Notes under the pieces: model-generated | Told to the model about the DNA's origin: nothing | Database searches by the model: none | What the model saw: only the letters and a program-made list of their open reading frames with translations | Assembly (NCBI GenBank): GCA_001464455.1 | Contig: LNEI01000018.1 | Coordinates: forward strand, 1 to 64,000 | Source: Acidobacteria bacterium Ga0077534 | GTDB lineage: Bacteria > Acidobacteriota > Blastocatellia > Pyrinomonadales > Pyrinomonadaceae | Direction: 5' to 3' | DNA length: 64,000 nt | Part shown: positions 1 through 10,086 of the stretch, piece by piece | Layout of the letters: each line of letters begins with the position of its first letter | Numbering within the stretch: the stretch's first letter is position 1 | Position numbers and translations under genes: made by a program

Positions 1-3000
1 ACACCGGAGTTTCCTTCACTACCTGTAACGTCAGTGATCAAAACAGTCCGCACCCCTGGCGTCGGAGTCGGCGTAGCCGTTGGTGTTGGAGTCGCCGTTG
101 GTGTCGGCGTTGGCGTCGCGGTTGGCGTCGGCGTCGGTGTTGGTGTTGGTGTGGCCGTCGGGGTCGGCGTCGGCGTTGGCGTCGCTGTCGGCGTTGGCGT
201 AGGCGTTGGCGTCGGAGTTGGCGTCGGTGTCGGAGTTGGCGTTGGCGTTGGTGTAGGCGTCGGTGTTGGCGTCGGCGTGGCAGTCGGTGTCGGCGTCGGT
301 GTCGGTATTGGTGTTGCAGTCGGCGTCGGTGTTGGCGTCGGAGTGGGCGTTGGCGTTGGCGTTGGTGGAGCAGTTTGCACCTCGAAAGCGCCCATATCGA
401 CGATCGAATTCCGAATTCTATCGAAGCCGAACGCACGCTGATCACGTGTGAGAGGGGCTCCATCTTGATCCACAGCTAGAGTATTGTTTCCGCTGTCGAT
501 CGCGGGACTTCCCGCCAGCAGTGCGTGCGTGCTGGTCAAACATCCGCCGCAGCCATTATTGGTCAAGGGGCCAAGCAAAGGATTCACCGGCGAGGCCACG
601 GTACCGACGATGTTTCCGTCCGTGCCATTAAAAAAGCCAGTCGATCCATCTGATTTGCCTACGAGGCTGTTCTTTGGCAATACGAATGTCCCTTGAACGT
701 CATTCGGCCCGGACACGCCGGTGTTGGTCGCGATTATCGAGTTATGAACCGTAGCGGTTCCCTCGTTCGTGACACCGCCGCCGAACGAAGCCGTGTTATT
801 TGCTATCGTCGAATTGATCACGGTCAGAACGCCTCCGGCGTTGTAGACACCACCGCCGGTGAATGCCGTCTGGTTACCGGAGATGGTGCTATTGATGATC
901 TTCAGATTCGATGTCGAACCAACGTTCACGCCTCCCGCAGCCATAACTACCGAAACCTCGGGTGCCAACTCTTCGGGCCGTGCGAAGGCTCCGCTCAAGT
1001 TATTGGTGACGGTGCTGCCGATGATCGTCGAGGCTCCGCTTCCGAGCAAGGCGATACCGCCGCCTTGATTGGATGACACACTGCTCGTACCGGACATGAA
1101 CAGCGAGCCTGTTCCGGTCACATAAACGGCGGCGCCACCGACTGCAGCAACGTTAGAGCTGTTCCTAACAAAGGCACTAATCAGTCGAAGTGAGCCGGCG
1201 GACCTGATCGCGCTTCCTCCATCCGAACGGCCGTTTCTGACTACCAAGCTGTTCAATGTAACGACAGCCGAAGCAGACGTGATATTGAAGACGCGAACCG
1301 CGTCATTGCCCGTGATCTGATTGTAAACGTTCGCGCTGCCTCCGATGATCGTCAAACTCTTGTCGATAACCAACTCGCTCAGAACGGTCGTCGTGGCGAT
1401 CTGGTTGAATGTTATTGTGCTCGACGGACACGCATCCGCTATCGCCTGCCTCAAACTCCCCGTCCCGCTGTCATTCGTATTTGTAACTATCGGATCCGTG
1501 ATACAAGACGGCGTCGGAGTTGCAGTTGGCGCCGGGGAAGGAGTTGGCGTTGGCGTCGGCATCGGAGTAGGAGTTAGCGTGGGCGTGGGCGTGGGCGTAG
1601 GCGTGGGCGATGGCGACGCTCCCGCGAGCAGAAATCTTACCGAACCGTTACCTCGATTCGGACTCGACACCTGCAGGGGAAAGTCGGTGGCCACCGCCGA
1701 TGCGGTTGTAAATGGCCCCTGAATGAGCATTGGCGGCTCGCTGCCGCTGCCCCCCGCGAGGATCGCATAGTTACTATCAGCGCTAATACTGACGTCCTCA
1801 AAGCCACTGTTCCCAGCCGCAAGCGTCAACGCTTCTACCGTTGAACTGCTAGAGAACGGAGCAGCGATCGATGCCGCATGATGAGCTCCCGAACTAACGA
1901 CCAGAGCTCTTTGACCGTTTGGCGTTACGACAATCCCCTGCATCTGAGTTCCGCCGGGAATCGTTAGCAATGTTGGGGTTGAACCCGCGCTAAATGGAGC
2001 CTGGAAGATCTGGATCTGATTTCCTGACCGGGTCGTAACCAGCAATGTATTGTCATCCGGCGTGATCGCGATCGAACCGCCTACATTACCGGTTACGGGA
2101 ATGGTAAACGAGATCGATGTATATGGCGCGTCGAGAACTGATATCCCGTTCGAATGATAAATAAACGCTCGACCTGCCGAGTTGAAGACTATCGCCTGAG
2201 ATTGGAAGCCTTGAATAAAACCCGGCATAACGGTTAGCGTCCGTGTCGATGAGGGCCCGAACGGAGCCGTCAAAACGTGATATGACGAAAAACTGCCCGA
2301 TACGATCGCCTTGGTGCCGTCAGGGGAAACGGCTATTGAACCGGTGCCGTCATATGTGCCCGGACCGCCTGTCGTATCTATGGTCGAAATAAGAGCCGAG
2401 GTCGAAGGGTTTATTACAAAGATTCTGCTCGTCTGAAAATCTGAAACCAGAGCCATCGTGCTGCTGATATAGGCGATTCCCTGCGGCCTCGCATCGCTGG
2501 GAAGCCCCGGAACAGGATTCTGCGTAGCCGGTTGGCTAGCGTTTGGAAGAACCACAATGCTTCGGCTTGTACTCGTCGTCGTAATGATCGCCGATTGTGC
2601 GGTCGGTGTCGGCCCGGAGGGAGCGACTGCAGTCACGAATGGTGACAGTGAGTTCACCCTCGCGCAAAGGGTTCGTGTAGCAAAATCCGGGGCCGGACTG
2701 TCAGGGGCAAGTATGGTCCTATCTACTAACTCACCGTTCTCACCGTGCAATATCCTCAGACGGGCGAACTCAACCGGATCGTTGACACTCGAGACAACGA
2801 AACACACTACCACCGGCGGCGTAAACGTCGCGGTCGTCGTGATATCGAAAGCTGGACCGGTCCCGAGGATCGCGTAGCCCTGCGGCGGGGTTCCCGCCGA
2901 CGTCGGCGGATCGATCGGCGTAAACGTCGTATTTCCGGCTATTGTCACCGTTGGAAACGTTACTGTTGAAGCCCCCGCGCCGCCCGTCACCGCGACATTC

Positions 3001-4010
3001 GATCCGGCCGGCGTATTGCCTTGGGGTGTCGGCGTCGGTGTCGGCGTTGGACTTGGCACCGGGTCGACGATCGAATCCGAAACCCAACGCGGCACTTCGC
3101 TGCTCTGTGCGATTGTGTCAAACTGAGTTACCTGCTGCACATTACCGCCGTTAAGGTCCATTACGTGGATCTGGTCCCGCATCAGGCCTCCTGGTGCCGG
3201 TATGTTTCGTTCGAACGCTATGAGACTGCCGTCGAGCGAGAAGGATGGGTTCTCGTCGGGTGCAGAGTTGTTTGTCAACTGTCCTCCACCGCCGCCCGAA
3301 AGGGCTAATATGAAGATCTCATTGAAATTATTCTGACCAGCCTCGGTTCGGCCCTGATACACGATCTTCGTACCGTCGGGCGAGAACTGCCCGCCAAACT
3401 CGAAAAAGAACGTCAGCCTCGTCTCGTTTGTACCGTCGATATTTATCGTGTAGAGATTTGGCAGGCCATTTGGACTGTTTCGATTTGAATCGAATACAAG
3501 CTTTGTACCATCCGGCGAAAAGGAGGGTCGACGATCGATCGCTGCATCTGTTGTTACCCGCCGTTGATTGGTTCCATTGGCGTTCATGATCCAAACATCA
3601 GTATTCGAACCTCCTCTCGTAAATGCTATTAAGGATCGGTCGTATGAAAAAGTCGGCTCCGAATCGTTGTTACTGAAGGTCAACTGCTGGATATTGCTGC
3701 CGTCCTTGTTCATCGTGTAGATATTCGAAAAGAATACGTAGACCACCTTCTGACCGTCACGCGAGACATCCGCCCCGATGTTCTCGGATACATCGTTAAA
3801 GCTGATCTGAGTTCGACCGGTTCCATCTGGGTCGATCGCGAACAGCTCGTTGTCGGTCGCGGTCCGGTTAATGAACGCGATCTTGCCTGTCGACGATGTG
3901 CCCATTGCAGCTAAGGAAGCGTCGGATAGCCGAACGATACCAAACGCTGACGCCACTAATATCGTGGCAAACGCTAGTCTATACACCGACGCGTGCATTC
4001 TCTTTTTCAT
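1..4010 (-). CDS. Giant secreted multi-domain protein (propellers, beta-helix, Calx-beta), 5' part
   Basis: An open frame of at least 1336 codons starts at the ATG 4010-4008 and is still open at the left edge, so the C-terminus is missing. Reading the protein in order: a basic, hydrophobic signal peptide (about residues 1-30); TolB/PD40-type propeller repeats with recurring SPDGTKIV-like motifs (about 35-320); a short Pro-Thr linker; a domain of unknown type; a YVTN/lactonase-like propeller (about 470-790, motifs such as [10 protein letters not shown]); a second Pro-Thr linker (about 800-832); a parallel beta-helix domain opening with a CSLREAI-like [10 protein letters not shown] and closing with the typical DMGAFE (about 838-1205); a Pro-Thr linker of about 100 residues; then [12 protein letters not shown], which matches the start of a Calx-beta domain. 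Such proteins are exported and probably surface-attached or released. It is transcribed away from the ECF sigma/kinase pair across a 135-bp gap. Domain names are from motif recognition only; ligand unknown. Confidence 0.85.
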   Translation of the reverse strand, partial: MKKRMHASVYRLAFATILVASAFGIVRLSDASLAAMGTSSTGKIAFINRTATDNELFAIDPDGTGRTQISFNDVSENIGADVSRDGQKVVYVFFSNIYTMNKDGSNIQQLTFSNNDSEPTFSYDRSLIAFTRGGSNTDVWIMNANGTNQRRVTTDAAIDRRPSFSPDGTKLVFDSNRNSPNGLPNLYTINIDGTNETRLTFFFEFGGQFSPDGTKIVYQGRTEAGQNNFNEIFILALSGGGGGQLTNNSAPDENPSFSLDGSLIAFERNIPAPGGLMRDQIHVMDLNGGNVQQVTQFDTIAQSSEVPRWVSDSIVDPVPSPTPTPTPTPQGNTPAGSNVAVTGGAGASTVTFPTVTIAGNTTFTPIDPPTSAGTPPQGYAILGTGPAFDITTTATFTPPVVVCFVVSSVNDPVEFARLRILHGENGELVDRTILAPDSPAPDFATRTLCARVNSLSPFVTAVAPSGPTPTAQSAIITTTSTSRSIVVLPNASQPATQNPVPGLPSDARPQGIAYISSTMALVSDFQTSRIFVINPSTSALISTIDTTGGPGTYDGTGSIAVSPDGTKAIVSGSFSSYHVLTAPFGPSSTRTLTVMPGFIQGFQSQAIVFNSAGRAFIYHSNGISVLDAPYTSISFTIPVTGNVGGSIAITPDDNTLLVTTRSGNQIQIFQAPFSAGSTPTLLTIPGGTQMQGIVVTPNGQRALVVSSGAHHAASIAAPFSSSSTVEALTLAAGNSGFEDVSISADSNYAILAGGSGSEPPMLIQGPFTTASAVATDFPLQVSSPNRGNGSVRFLLAGASPSPTPTPTPTPTLTPTPMPTPTPTPSPAPTATPTPSCITDPIVTNTNDSGTGSLRQAIADACPSSTITFNQIATTTVLSELVIDKSLTIIGGSANVYNQITGNDAVRVFNITSASAVVTLNSLVVRNGRSDGGSAIRSAGSLRLISAFVRNSSNVAAVGGAAVYVTGTGSLFMSGTSSVSSNQGGGIALLGSGASTIIGSTVTNNLSGAFARPEELAPEVSVVMAAGGVNVGSTSNLKIINSTISGNQTAFTGGGVYNAGGVLTVINSTIANNTASFGGGVTNEGTATVHNSIIATNTGVSGPNDVQGTFVLPKNSLVGKSDGSTGFFNGTDGNIVGTVASPVNPLLGPLTNNGCGGCLTSTHALLAGSPAIDSGNNTLAVDQDGAPLTRDQRAFGFDRIRNSIVDMGAFEVQTAPPTPTPTPTPTPTPTPTATPIPTPTPTPTATPTPTPTPTPTPTPTPTPTPTPTPTPTPTPTATPTPTPTPTATPTPTPTPTPTATPTPTPTATPTPTATPTPTPGVRTVLITDVTGSEGNSG
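59..371 (-). repeat. Pro-Thr-encoding hexanucleotide repeat tract
   Basis: About 310 bp of degenerate 6-bp units (GGCGTC/GGCGTT on the + strand) code for an almost pure Thr-Pro linker in the minus-strand giant protein, with Ala replacing Pro at irregular places. The third codon positions vary, so the tract is old or selected at protein level rather than freshly slipped. It creates long false open frames (Gly-Val and Arg/Gln rich) on the other frames. Confidence 0.85.
1512..1612 (-). repeat. Second Pro-Thr linker repeat
   Basis: Shorter tract of the same hexanucleotide type inside the giant protein, joining the second beta-propeller to the beta-helix domain. It includes occasional Leu, Met, Ser and Ala codons. 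Confidence 0.75.
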
Positions 4011-4094
4011 ATTCACCTCTGAAGATCAATAGATTTTTATCTCTCACCTAATAAAGCGAGGATTTTTGTGAAAAGCGCCGACGTCACAAAAAAA

Positions 4095-4124
4095 TTTCAG
4101 AACTCCCTCTTTTCAACGTATAAT
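4095..4124 (+). promoter_or_regulatory. Candidate promoter of the sigma/kinase operon
   Basis: A perfect TATAAT lies at 4119-4124 with a weak -35 (TTTCAG, 4095-4100) 18 bp upstream. Transcription would begin near 4131, just ahead of the ATG at 4146, which argues against the upstream in-frame GTG at 4068 as the start. Confidence 0.5.
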
Positions 4125-4145
4125 CAGGGTAGAAAAATCTTAAGA

Positions 4146-4703
4146 ATGACACCGGGACGAGACATAACGCAGTTGCTGAACAAGGCGGCAGCCGGCGAGG
4201 ATAAGGCCTCGGCTGACGAGTTGTTGGAGGTTGTCTACGACGACCTGCGTCGACTTGCGTCGGCCTATATGGAGAATGAGCGGGGTGATCATACGTTGCA
4301 GGCTACGGCGTTGGTCCATGAGGCTTATATGCGGCTGATCGACTGGAAAACAGTTACTTGGCAAAACCGGGCACATTTCTTTTCGGTCGCGGCTCAGGTG
4401 ATGCGTCGTGTACTGATCGATCATGCGCGTGCGAGTAAGGCTCAGCGTCGAGCGGGGCATAAGCTTGTACTGGACGAGGCGATCAGCCTGCCGGATCATC
4501 GGCAGATCGATATGGTTGCACTTGATGACGCACTGCAAGACCTGGAGAAGATCGACCCGCGACAGGCAAAGATCGTTGAGATGCGGTTTTTTGGTGGTCT
4601 TTCGATCGAGGAGACGGCATTTATTCTCGATGTTAGTGAATCGACGGTAAGGCGTGACTGGACGTTTGCAAAGGCGTGGTTTCAGAGAGAATTGACCACG
4701 TAA
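4146..4703 (+). CDS. ECF-family RNA polymerase sigma factor
   Basis: This 185-residue protein matches the Sigma70-ECF family of Acidobacteria and Planctomycetes. It has the family opening (MTPGRDITQLL), region 2 with an ATALVHEAYMRLID-like helix (about residues 55-75), and region 4 with a helix-turn-helix ending LSIEETAFILDVSESTVRRDW (about residues 150-170). It should direct polymerase to a special promoter set. An upstream GTG at 4068 is in frame, but the ATG at 4146 starts exactly at the conserved N-terminus and sits after a TATAAT box. The kinase gene follows after 9 bp, so the two are surely cotranscribed. No anti-sigma factor is visible nearby; the kinase may take that regulatory role (inference). 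Confidence 0.9.
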   Translation: MTPGRDITQLLNKAAAGEDKASADELLEVVYDDLRRLASAYMENERGDHTLQATALVHEAYMRLIDWKTVTWQNRAHFFSVAAQVMRRVLIDHARASKAQRRAGHKLVLDEAISLPDHRQIDMVALDDALQDLEKIDPRQAKIVEMRFFGGLSIEETAFILDVSESTVRRDWTFAKAWFQRELTT

Positions 4704-4712
4704 TTTTCGGAC

Positions 4713-7304
4713 ATGGAACAAAGCCAGAGATGGGATCAGATCAAAGAGCTTTTTGCCGAGTGCGTCGAGCTGCCGGCAGGCGATCGGACCGCCTTTCTTG
4801 ATGCAAAATGCGCCGATGACGTAGAGCTTCGAAAGGAGATCGATTCCCTGCTCGCCGCCCACGAAGCCGATCACAATCTGCTCGAAAATCATTCGATCGA
4901 CCTCGAAGCCAGGGTAATGAAACTTGAACCCGCTTTGGCAGAGCGGCGGTTTGGCAATTACCGGATCGTTCGTGAGATAGGCAGCGGAGGTATGGGTTCG
5001 GTCTTTCTGGCTGAGCGCGACGACGGCGAATTTTCGATGCAGGTCGCGTTGAAGATCGTCCGCCAATCGGTCGCGAGCAGCGAGGTGATCGAACGGTTCA
5101 AGAGCGAACGCCAGATACTCGCCAATCTTCACCACACAAATATTGCGACGCTCGTAGACGGCGGAGTGAGTGCCCAGGGCGAACCGTTTTTGGTGATGGA
5201 GTTTGTCGACGGGCTTTCGATAACGGAGTACTGCGACCGGCAAAACCTATCGGTCAAAGAACGGCTGCGCCTTTTCCTAAAGGTCTGTGCGGCCGTTTCT
5301 TTTGCTCATCGGAATCTTATCGTCCATCGAGATCTCAAACCGTCAAACATTCTTGTCGATCAGGATGGCCAGCCCAAGCTGCTCGATTTTGGCCTTGCCA
5401 AAGCATTTACCGACGATGCCGCTCAAACGCAAACGGCCTTCCGTGCATTTACTCCGGCCTACGCCTCGCCCGAGCAAATTCTGGGGCGCAACATTTCGAC
5501 AGCATCTGATCAGTATTCGCTTGGTGTTCTGCTCTACGAATTACTTACTGGCTCGAAACCATTTAATTTCGACGGACGTTCTTATGACGAGATCGTGCGT
5601 TCGCTGGAAACAAGCGACGTCAGGTCGCCGTCTACGATTGTTCACGGTGAAAAGAGATCGTTGAAACCACTTGCTAAAGATCTGGACAACATCACGCTGA
5701 AGGCTCTCCGTCGCGAGCCCGAACGCCGATATGGCTCGGTCGACGCCTTTGCCGATGACATCCGCCGCCATCTCGAGGGGCGGCCCGTCTCGGCAAGGCC
5801 GAACACCTTTAGCTACCTAGGGTCGCGGTTCATCAAGCGTTACCGGACGCCGGTCGCCGCTGCGGCGTTTGTTTTGCTCGCCCTGATAGGCGGGTTTGCC
5901 GTTGCAGTTTGGCAAGCTCAGATCGCTCGACAAGAGCGTGACAAAGCCGAGCAGCGCTTTCAGGAGGTCCGTCGGCTGTCAACGTCGTTCCTTTTTGAGA
6001 TCGCCCCGCGGATCGAACGGCTGCAGGGCTCGACAGAGACTCGTGAGATCCTGGTGACTCGTGCACTCGAGTATCTAAATACCCTCGCGGCCGAAAAAGG
6101 TAACGACCCCGAGCTGCAGCTCGAACTCGCTCAAGCCTATCAAAAAGTTGGCGACCTCCAGGGCAATCCCGCAAAGCCCAATCTCGGTAACTATCTAGGT
6201 GCGGTCGATAGTTATGAAAAGGCAAGAGAGATCCTGACCACGCTAGAATCCGGTCGTGAAAATAAGCTCAAGATCGCCAAGATCGCTCACGAACTGTCAA
6301 ACATCAGATTTGCCCAAGGGCAGACCAGTCTGTCGATAAACGAATCGCAGAATGCTCACTCGATCTATAAGTCGCTGCTCGAAAGCGAGCCTGAGTCGAC
6401 TGAAATTCTCCTGCTTTTCCTCGCTCAGCAGATAGACCACGCTCATATCTATTCGATCAACAATCAGTATGAACTCGCGATTCCGATGTATGAGTCGGCA
6501 CTTGCGAGGCTGAATAGTATGGATCAATCAGAGCGGTCAACGGCACGATTGACCGCACTCGGAACTGCGTACCTTAGCAACAGCCTGTCATGGGACAGCC
6601 GCCAGGCCGAGGCTGAGGCCGAGAATGAAAAAGCTGTCGCGAAGGCGGAACTTCTTAGGGCTCGTTATCCGCGAGACCCGGAGATCCAGAGAACCGTGTT
6701 CAACGTTTATCAGCTCGCAAGCAGCACCTTCGAGGGGATCAAGAACGAAGTATCATTATCGTTCGCCGAGAAGGCCGTTTCCGCCGCTCAAACTGCTGTC
6801 GACATCGACCCGGCAGACCTTCAGGCACAGCTTTTCCTGGCAAAATCCCGATCCAGACTTGGTATCTCTTTCGCCCTTAATAAACGAGTCGATGAGGCCA
6901 TCTCCCAGCTGACCGAGGCCGAAAGGGCCCTTCGCAGCCTGATAGACCGGGAACCTCGAAACACGATCTACCTTGACGACCTCGGAACACTCTATATTCG
7001 CTTCGGCGACGTCGAGAAAGCTCGTAATAACCTGCCTGCAACACTCGCCGCGTACCAAAAAGCCGCAGAGATCTGTGAACGAATGGTTGGGATCGACGAG
7101 CGAAACCTCGTGGCTCAGAGAGACCTCGCTCAGGCTCTAAAAAGTGTTGGTGTGACTGAAAATAAGCTGGGCATGAAAGCGGAAGCCCGCGCCAGTCTTT
7201 CGAGAGCAAGCACCATCGTAAAGATGCTGCGCGAGAACAATGCTCTTGGAGATTTTGACGAAAAGATCTTTACCGAGATGGACGAATTGCTCGCAAAGAT
7301 TTGA
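4713..7304 (+). CDS. Transmembrane Ser/Thr protein kinase with TPR-like C-terminal region
   Basis: 863 residues. An N-terminal helical segment (1-75) leads into a PknB-type kinase: glycine loop GSGGMGSVF (about 90), catalytic Lys114 in VALK, HRDLKPSN with Asp207, DFGLAK, and an ASPEQ activation-segment motif. A single hydrophobic segment (about 378-400) predicts an inner-membrane anchor, and the remaining ~460 residues are helical repeats resembling TPRs, with recurrent Ala/Leu patterns and several YxxA motifs. All active-site residues needed for activity are visible. It lies 9 bp after the ECF sigma gene, a common pairing in Acidobacteria, suggesting a phosphorylation-linked signalling unit. 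Substrate and signal cannot be read from sequence. Confidence 0.92.
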   Translation: MEQSQRWDQIKELFAECVELPAGDRTAFLDAKCADDVELRKEIDSLLAAHEADHNLLENHSIDLEARVMKLEPALAERRFGNYRIVREIGSGGMGSVFLAERDDGEFSMQVALKIVRQSVASSEVIERFKSERQILANLHHTNIATLVDGGVSAQGEPFLVMEFVDGLSITEYCDRQNLSVKERLRLFLKVCAAVSFAHRNLIVHRDLKPSNILVDQDGQPKLLDFGLAKAFTDDAAQTQTAFRAFTPAYASPEQILGRNISTASDQYSLGVLLYELLTGSKPFNFDGRSYDEIVRSLETSDVRSPSTIVHGEKRSLKPLAKDLDNITLKALRREPERRYGSVDAFADDIRRHLEGRPVSARPNTFSYLGSRFIKRYRTPVAAAAFVLLALIGGFAVAVWQAQIARQERDKAEQRFQEVRRLSTSFLFEIAPRIERLQGSTETREILVTRALEYLNTLAAEKGNDPELQLELAQAYQKVGDLQGNPAKPNLGNYLGAVDSYEKAREILTTLESGRENKLKIAKIAHELSNIRFAQGQTSLSINESQNAHSIYKSLLESEPESTEILLLFLAQQIDHAHIYSINNQYELAIPMYESALARLNSMDQSERSTARLTALGTAYLSNSLSWDSRQAEAEAENEKAVAKAELLRARYPRDPEIQRTVFNVYQLASSTFEGIKNEVSLSFAEKAVSAAQTAVDIDPADLQAQLFLAKSRSRLGISFALNKRVDEAISQLTEAERALRSLIDREPRNTIYLDDLGTLYIRFGDVEKARNNLPATLAAYQKAAEICERMVGIDERNLVAQRDLAQALKSVGVTENKLGMKAEARASLSRASTIVKMLRENNALGDFDEKIFTEMDELLAKI

Positions 7305-7361
7305 TTCGGTACCGGTTTGCTTTTTCGTGCCGTATCGTCCTACCATTTAGCCTCAATACGT

Positions 7362-8678
7362 ATGGATCTGGAATTGATCGTTGCCGGTGTTCTGCTCTTG
7401 TTGCTGGGCTTTCTGGCCGCGATCGACGTTGCCTTTTCACACATATCAGATGTCGGCCTGCGACGTATCACCGCCGATGACGACTCGACCGAGACCAGTA
7501 ATTCGGTAAAATTTCTGCGCGAGATCCTCGACAACCGTCCGCGTTTCCGGTTTGCCCTCTCGTCGGCTATCCAGATATTGCTAATTGCCATTGCTGTTCT
7601 TGTCACCCTTGCGATGAGCCGCTTTGAGCTTGATCGCTACCGCCTGCTCGGCTTCGCCTTTGCCGCAAGCCTGATACTGACGGCTGTCTTTCGCCAGATC
7701 GTTCCGCGATTTGCCGTGAGGGAAAACCCGGAACGAAAGCTTCTTTTCCTTCTTCCCGCGATCCGGCCGCTTTATAGCCTGACGTCATTCTTTGTCGAAT
7801 CTGTCTCGAAAGATAAACAGACGATAGCCCGCGAAAAACTTGAGGCTACGCTCGCTCCAAACCTCAGCGAGGAGCGCGACGAAGAGAGCAACAATGACGA
7901 TTTTCAGGCCCTCATGGAAGTAGGCGAGGCCGAAGGTATCATCGAGGAAAAAGAGCGCGAGATGATCGAGACGATGGTCGAATTCGCCGAAACGCGTGCC
8001 GGAGAAATAATGACTCCGCGGACCGGTATAATCGCGGTTCCCGCAACTGCCACGATCAAAGATGCTCGCGACGTGATGATCGAGGAGAAATACTCGCGGC
8101 TCCCCGTATATAGCGACAGCATCGACAACATCATCGGTATGGTCTACGTCCGCGACTTACTCGCCGCGCTTGCCTCGGGCCGTAGCGAAGAGCCGGTTGA
8201 GAACATCACGCGTGAAGCCTTTTTCGTACCCGAGACCAAGACCGCCTCTGAGTTGCTCAAATCCATGCAGCAGAATCACGTCCAGATCGCGGTCGTAATA
8301 GACGAATACGGCGGCGTCGCGGGCCTAGTCACCGTCGAGGACATAGTCGAGGAGATCGTTGGCGAAATCGAGGACGAGGACACTGAACAGGAAGAGATCA
8401 TTGAGATCATCGAATACGACGGAGGCTATTGGGACGTTCTAGGCTCGACCGAGATCGACAAGATCGAACGCCTCGTCGACCTCGAACTCGAAGACGAAGA
8501 GTACACTACCATCGCCGGCCTCGTCGTAACCGAAGCAGGCTATGTGCCTAAAAACGGCGAAAAACTGAACCTTCGCGGCCTCGATATTGAGATACTTGAA
8601 GCCGACGGCAAGAGGATCCATCTGATCCGTCTGCGGAAATTCGAGGAAAAAGAAGAAGAGACTGGGGCAGTTGAATAA
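7362..8678 (+). CDS. CNNM/CorC-type membrane protein with CBS pair
   Basis: 438 residues from the ATG at 7362 (a TTG 45 bp upstream is in frame but lies before the hydrophobic start). The N-terminal half has three hydrophobic segments separated by a short loop (DUF21-like, about 3-150). It is followed by two CBS domains (about 195-325; motifs IMTPRTGIIAV, YSRLPVYSDSIDNIIGMVYVRDLL and VVIDEYGGVAGLVTVEDIVEEI) and a C-terminal CorC_HlyC domain (about 350-430). The family is annotated as hemolysin-related but is linked to Mg2+/Co2+ homeostasis. Transmembrane content is at the low end for DUF21. It ends immediately before a strong ribosome-binding site of the next small gene. Confidence 0.85.
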   Translation: MDLELIVAGVLLLLLGFLAAIDVAFSHISDVGLRRITADDDSTETSNSVKFLREILDNRPRFRFALSSAIQILLIAIAVLVTLAMSRFELDRYRLLGFAFAASLILTAVFRQIVPRFAVRENPERKLLFLLPAIRPLYSLTSFFVESVSKDKQTIAREKLEATLAPNLSEERDEESNNDDFQALMEVGEAEGIIEEKEREMIETMVEFAETRAGEIMTPRTGIIAVPATATIKDARDVMIEEKYSRLPVYSDSIDNIIGMVYVRDLLAALASGRSEEPVENITREAFFVPETKTASELLKSMQQNHVQIAVVIDEYGGVAGLVTVEDIVEEIVGEIEDEDTEQEEIIEIIEYDGGYWDVLGSTEIDKIERLVDLELEDEEYTTIAGLVVTEAGYVPKNGEKLNLRGLDIEILEADGKRIHLIRLRKFEEKEEETGAVE

Positions 8679-8696
8679 AGGAGGAGGAAAGGATTT

Positions 8697-8918
8697 ATGT
8701 CTAACTATAAAATTGTCAGCGGTCGGGTGTTCCAGGGCACTGAAACCTACAAAGCCGAGGAATGGCTAAATGCAAATGCGGCACGCGGCTGGCACTTTGT
8801 GTCAGCATTGCCCATTGTCGAGCCAGGCCATGCATTCTACGTTTTTCAGAGCTCAGTGGCCAGCGACAGGCAGGCCGAAGGCGTTCCCTTCGCCGTTCCT
8901 GCTCACGATGACGAATAG
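8697..8918 (+). CDS. Small DUF4177-like protein
   Basis: 73 residues, with the pattern MSNYKIVSG...AEEWLNANAARGWHFVSALP. This resembles the small cytosolic DUF4177 family, in which a short beta strand is followed by a helix and a conserved GW. A strong Shine-Dalgarno (AAAGGAGG at 8677-8684) overlaps the stop of the preceding gene and fixes the ATG at 8697. Function unknown. Confidence 0.65.
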   Translation: MSNYKIVSGRVFQGTETYKAEEWLNANAARGWHFVSALPIVEPGHAFYVFQSSVASDRQAEGVPFAVPAHDDE

Positions 8919-8984
8919 CGATCTACTCTCCATTTTTGTCCAGGATCGCTGCTGACAGATATTATCTTTTCGACGGGAGGCGAG

Positions 8985-9377
8985 ATGATGAATGATCCTG
9001 AAAAGCCGTACGATCTTTCCTACGAAGTGCGGCCGGAATACCTTTACTCATATATCAAAGGAGATCTTTCTAGATCAGAAACCAAGGTCGATTGCTGGCG
9101 TGAGATCATTTCGCGATGCCGTTCGGGTGAGCACGAACGGCTGCTCGCTGTTCTCGACGGCCCCGGAAACTCGACCTCGATCGAAGCCTTCATTTCGTCG
9201 CGGGCCATCGTCGAACTCGGGTTGACCGGCATCAAGATCGCATTCGTAGACCTCGATCCCGCAAATTACGAGAATAACCAGTTCGGAGAACTCGTAGCGA
9301 GCAACCGCGGAGCTTTCGCCAAGGTATTCACCAATGAATCCGACGCTCACGACTGGCTCGTCGGCTCTGGCAAATGA
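8985..9377 (+). CDS. STAS/SpoIIAA-like domain protein
   Basis: 130 residues with an alternating strand/helix pattern: a strand ending YSYIKGDLS, a central LLAVLDGPGNSTSIEAF, then IKIAFVDLDP and a C-terminal DAHDWLVG. This fits the SpoIIAA-like STAS family often seen as free-standing small proteins. A GGAGG lies ahead of the double ATG at 8985. No partner anti-sigma kinase is adjacent, so its role (phospho-switch or lipid binding) is undefined. Confidence 0.6.
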   Translation: MMNDPEKPYDLSYEVRPEYLYSYIKGDLSRSETKVDCWREIISRCRSGEHERLLAVLDGPGNSTSIEAFISSRAIVELGLTGIKIAFVDLDPANYENNQFGELVASNRGAFAKVFTNESDAHDWLVGSGK

Positions 9378-9441
9378 GCCTTCGTTCCCACTCCGTCCAT
9401 CGTTTGATATAATCAGAGTATTCCAAACGGAGGCACTTATC

Positions 9442-10083
9442 ATGGCAATACGATTGGGCGACGAAGCCCCGGACTTTACCGCAGAAACAACGCAAGGCAC
9501 CGTAAATTTTCACGAATGGCTCGGCGATAGCTGGGGCGTCCTTTTTTCACACCCTAAAGATTACACGCCGGTCTGCACGACAGAACTCGGTATGGCCGCA
9601 AAGCTCAAGCCGGAGTTCGACAAACGTAACGTCAAGGTAATCGGTCTTAGTGTTGACCCGCTTGATTCGCACATGGGCTGGGAAAAAGACATCGAGGAAA
9701 CGCAGGGCACGGCCGTAAATTTCCCAATGATCGCCGACAGCGACCGTAAGGTTTCCGACCTCTACGACATGATCCACCCGAACGCGAACGATACTTTTAC
9801 CGTTCGCTCCGTCTTTGTCGTCGGCCCTGACAAGAAAGTAAAGCTGACGCTGACCTATCCGGCGAGCACCGGACGGAATTTTGACGAACTGCTTCGCGTG
9901 ATCGATTCGCTTCAGTTAACCGCGAAATACAGCGTCGCCACACCTGTCAACTGGAAAGACGGCGACGACTGTATCATCGTCCCCGCTGTTTCGAACGAAG
10001 ATGCGAAGGAAAAATTTCCCGCCGGCTGGAACGAGATCAAACCGTACCTCCGCGTCACGCCGCAGCCGAACAAGGTAGGTTAA
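9442..10083 (+). CDS. 1-Cys (Prx6-type) peroxiredoxin
   Basis: 213 residues starting at the ATG 9442, which has GGAGG 9 bp upstream; an in-frame ATG at 9334 overlaps the preceding gene and lacks family homology. The peroxidatic site PVCTTELG places the catalytic Cys at residue 45, and the C-terminal GWNEIKPYLRVTPQP is diagnostic of the Prx6 subfamily. It reduces peroxides in the cytosol with an external reductant. A second Cys in DDCIIVP (about residue 175) might act as a resolving residue. Separate from the bshC region, but both point to active thiol redox chemistry. Confidence 0.92.
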   Translation: MAIRLGDEAPDFTAETTQGTVNFHEWLGDSWGVLFSHPKDYTPVCTTELGMAAKLKPEFDKRNVKVIGLSVDPLDSHMGWEKDIEETQGTAVNFPMIADSDRKVSDLYDMIHPNANDTFTVRSVFVVGPDKKVKLTLTYPASTGRNFDELLRVIDSLQLTAKYSVATPVNWKDGDDCIIVPAVSNEDAKEKFPAGWNEIKPYLRVTPQPNKVG

Positions 10084-10086
10084 CGA

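Noticed and set aside
34-463. Long Gly-Val and Arg/Gln-rich open frames
   Set aside because: They are read through the hexanucleotide repeat in frames other than that of the true minus-strand Pro-Thr linker.
4140-5243. 367-residue ORF antisense to the sigma/kinase genes
   Set aside because: It overlaps two well-supported genes on the other strand and has no domain features.
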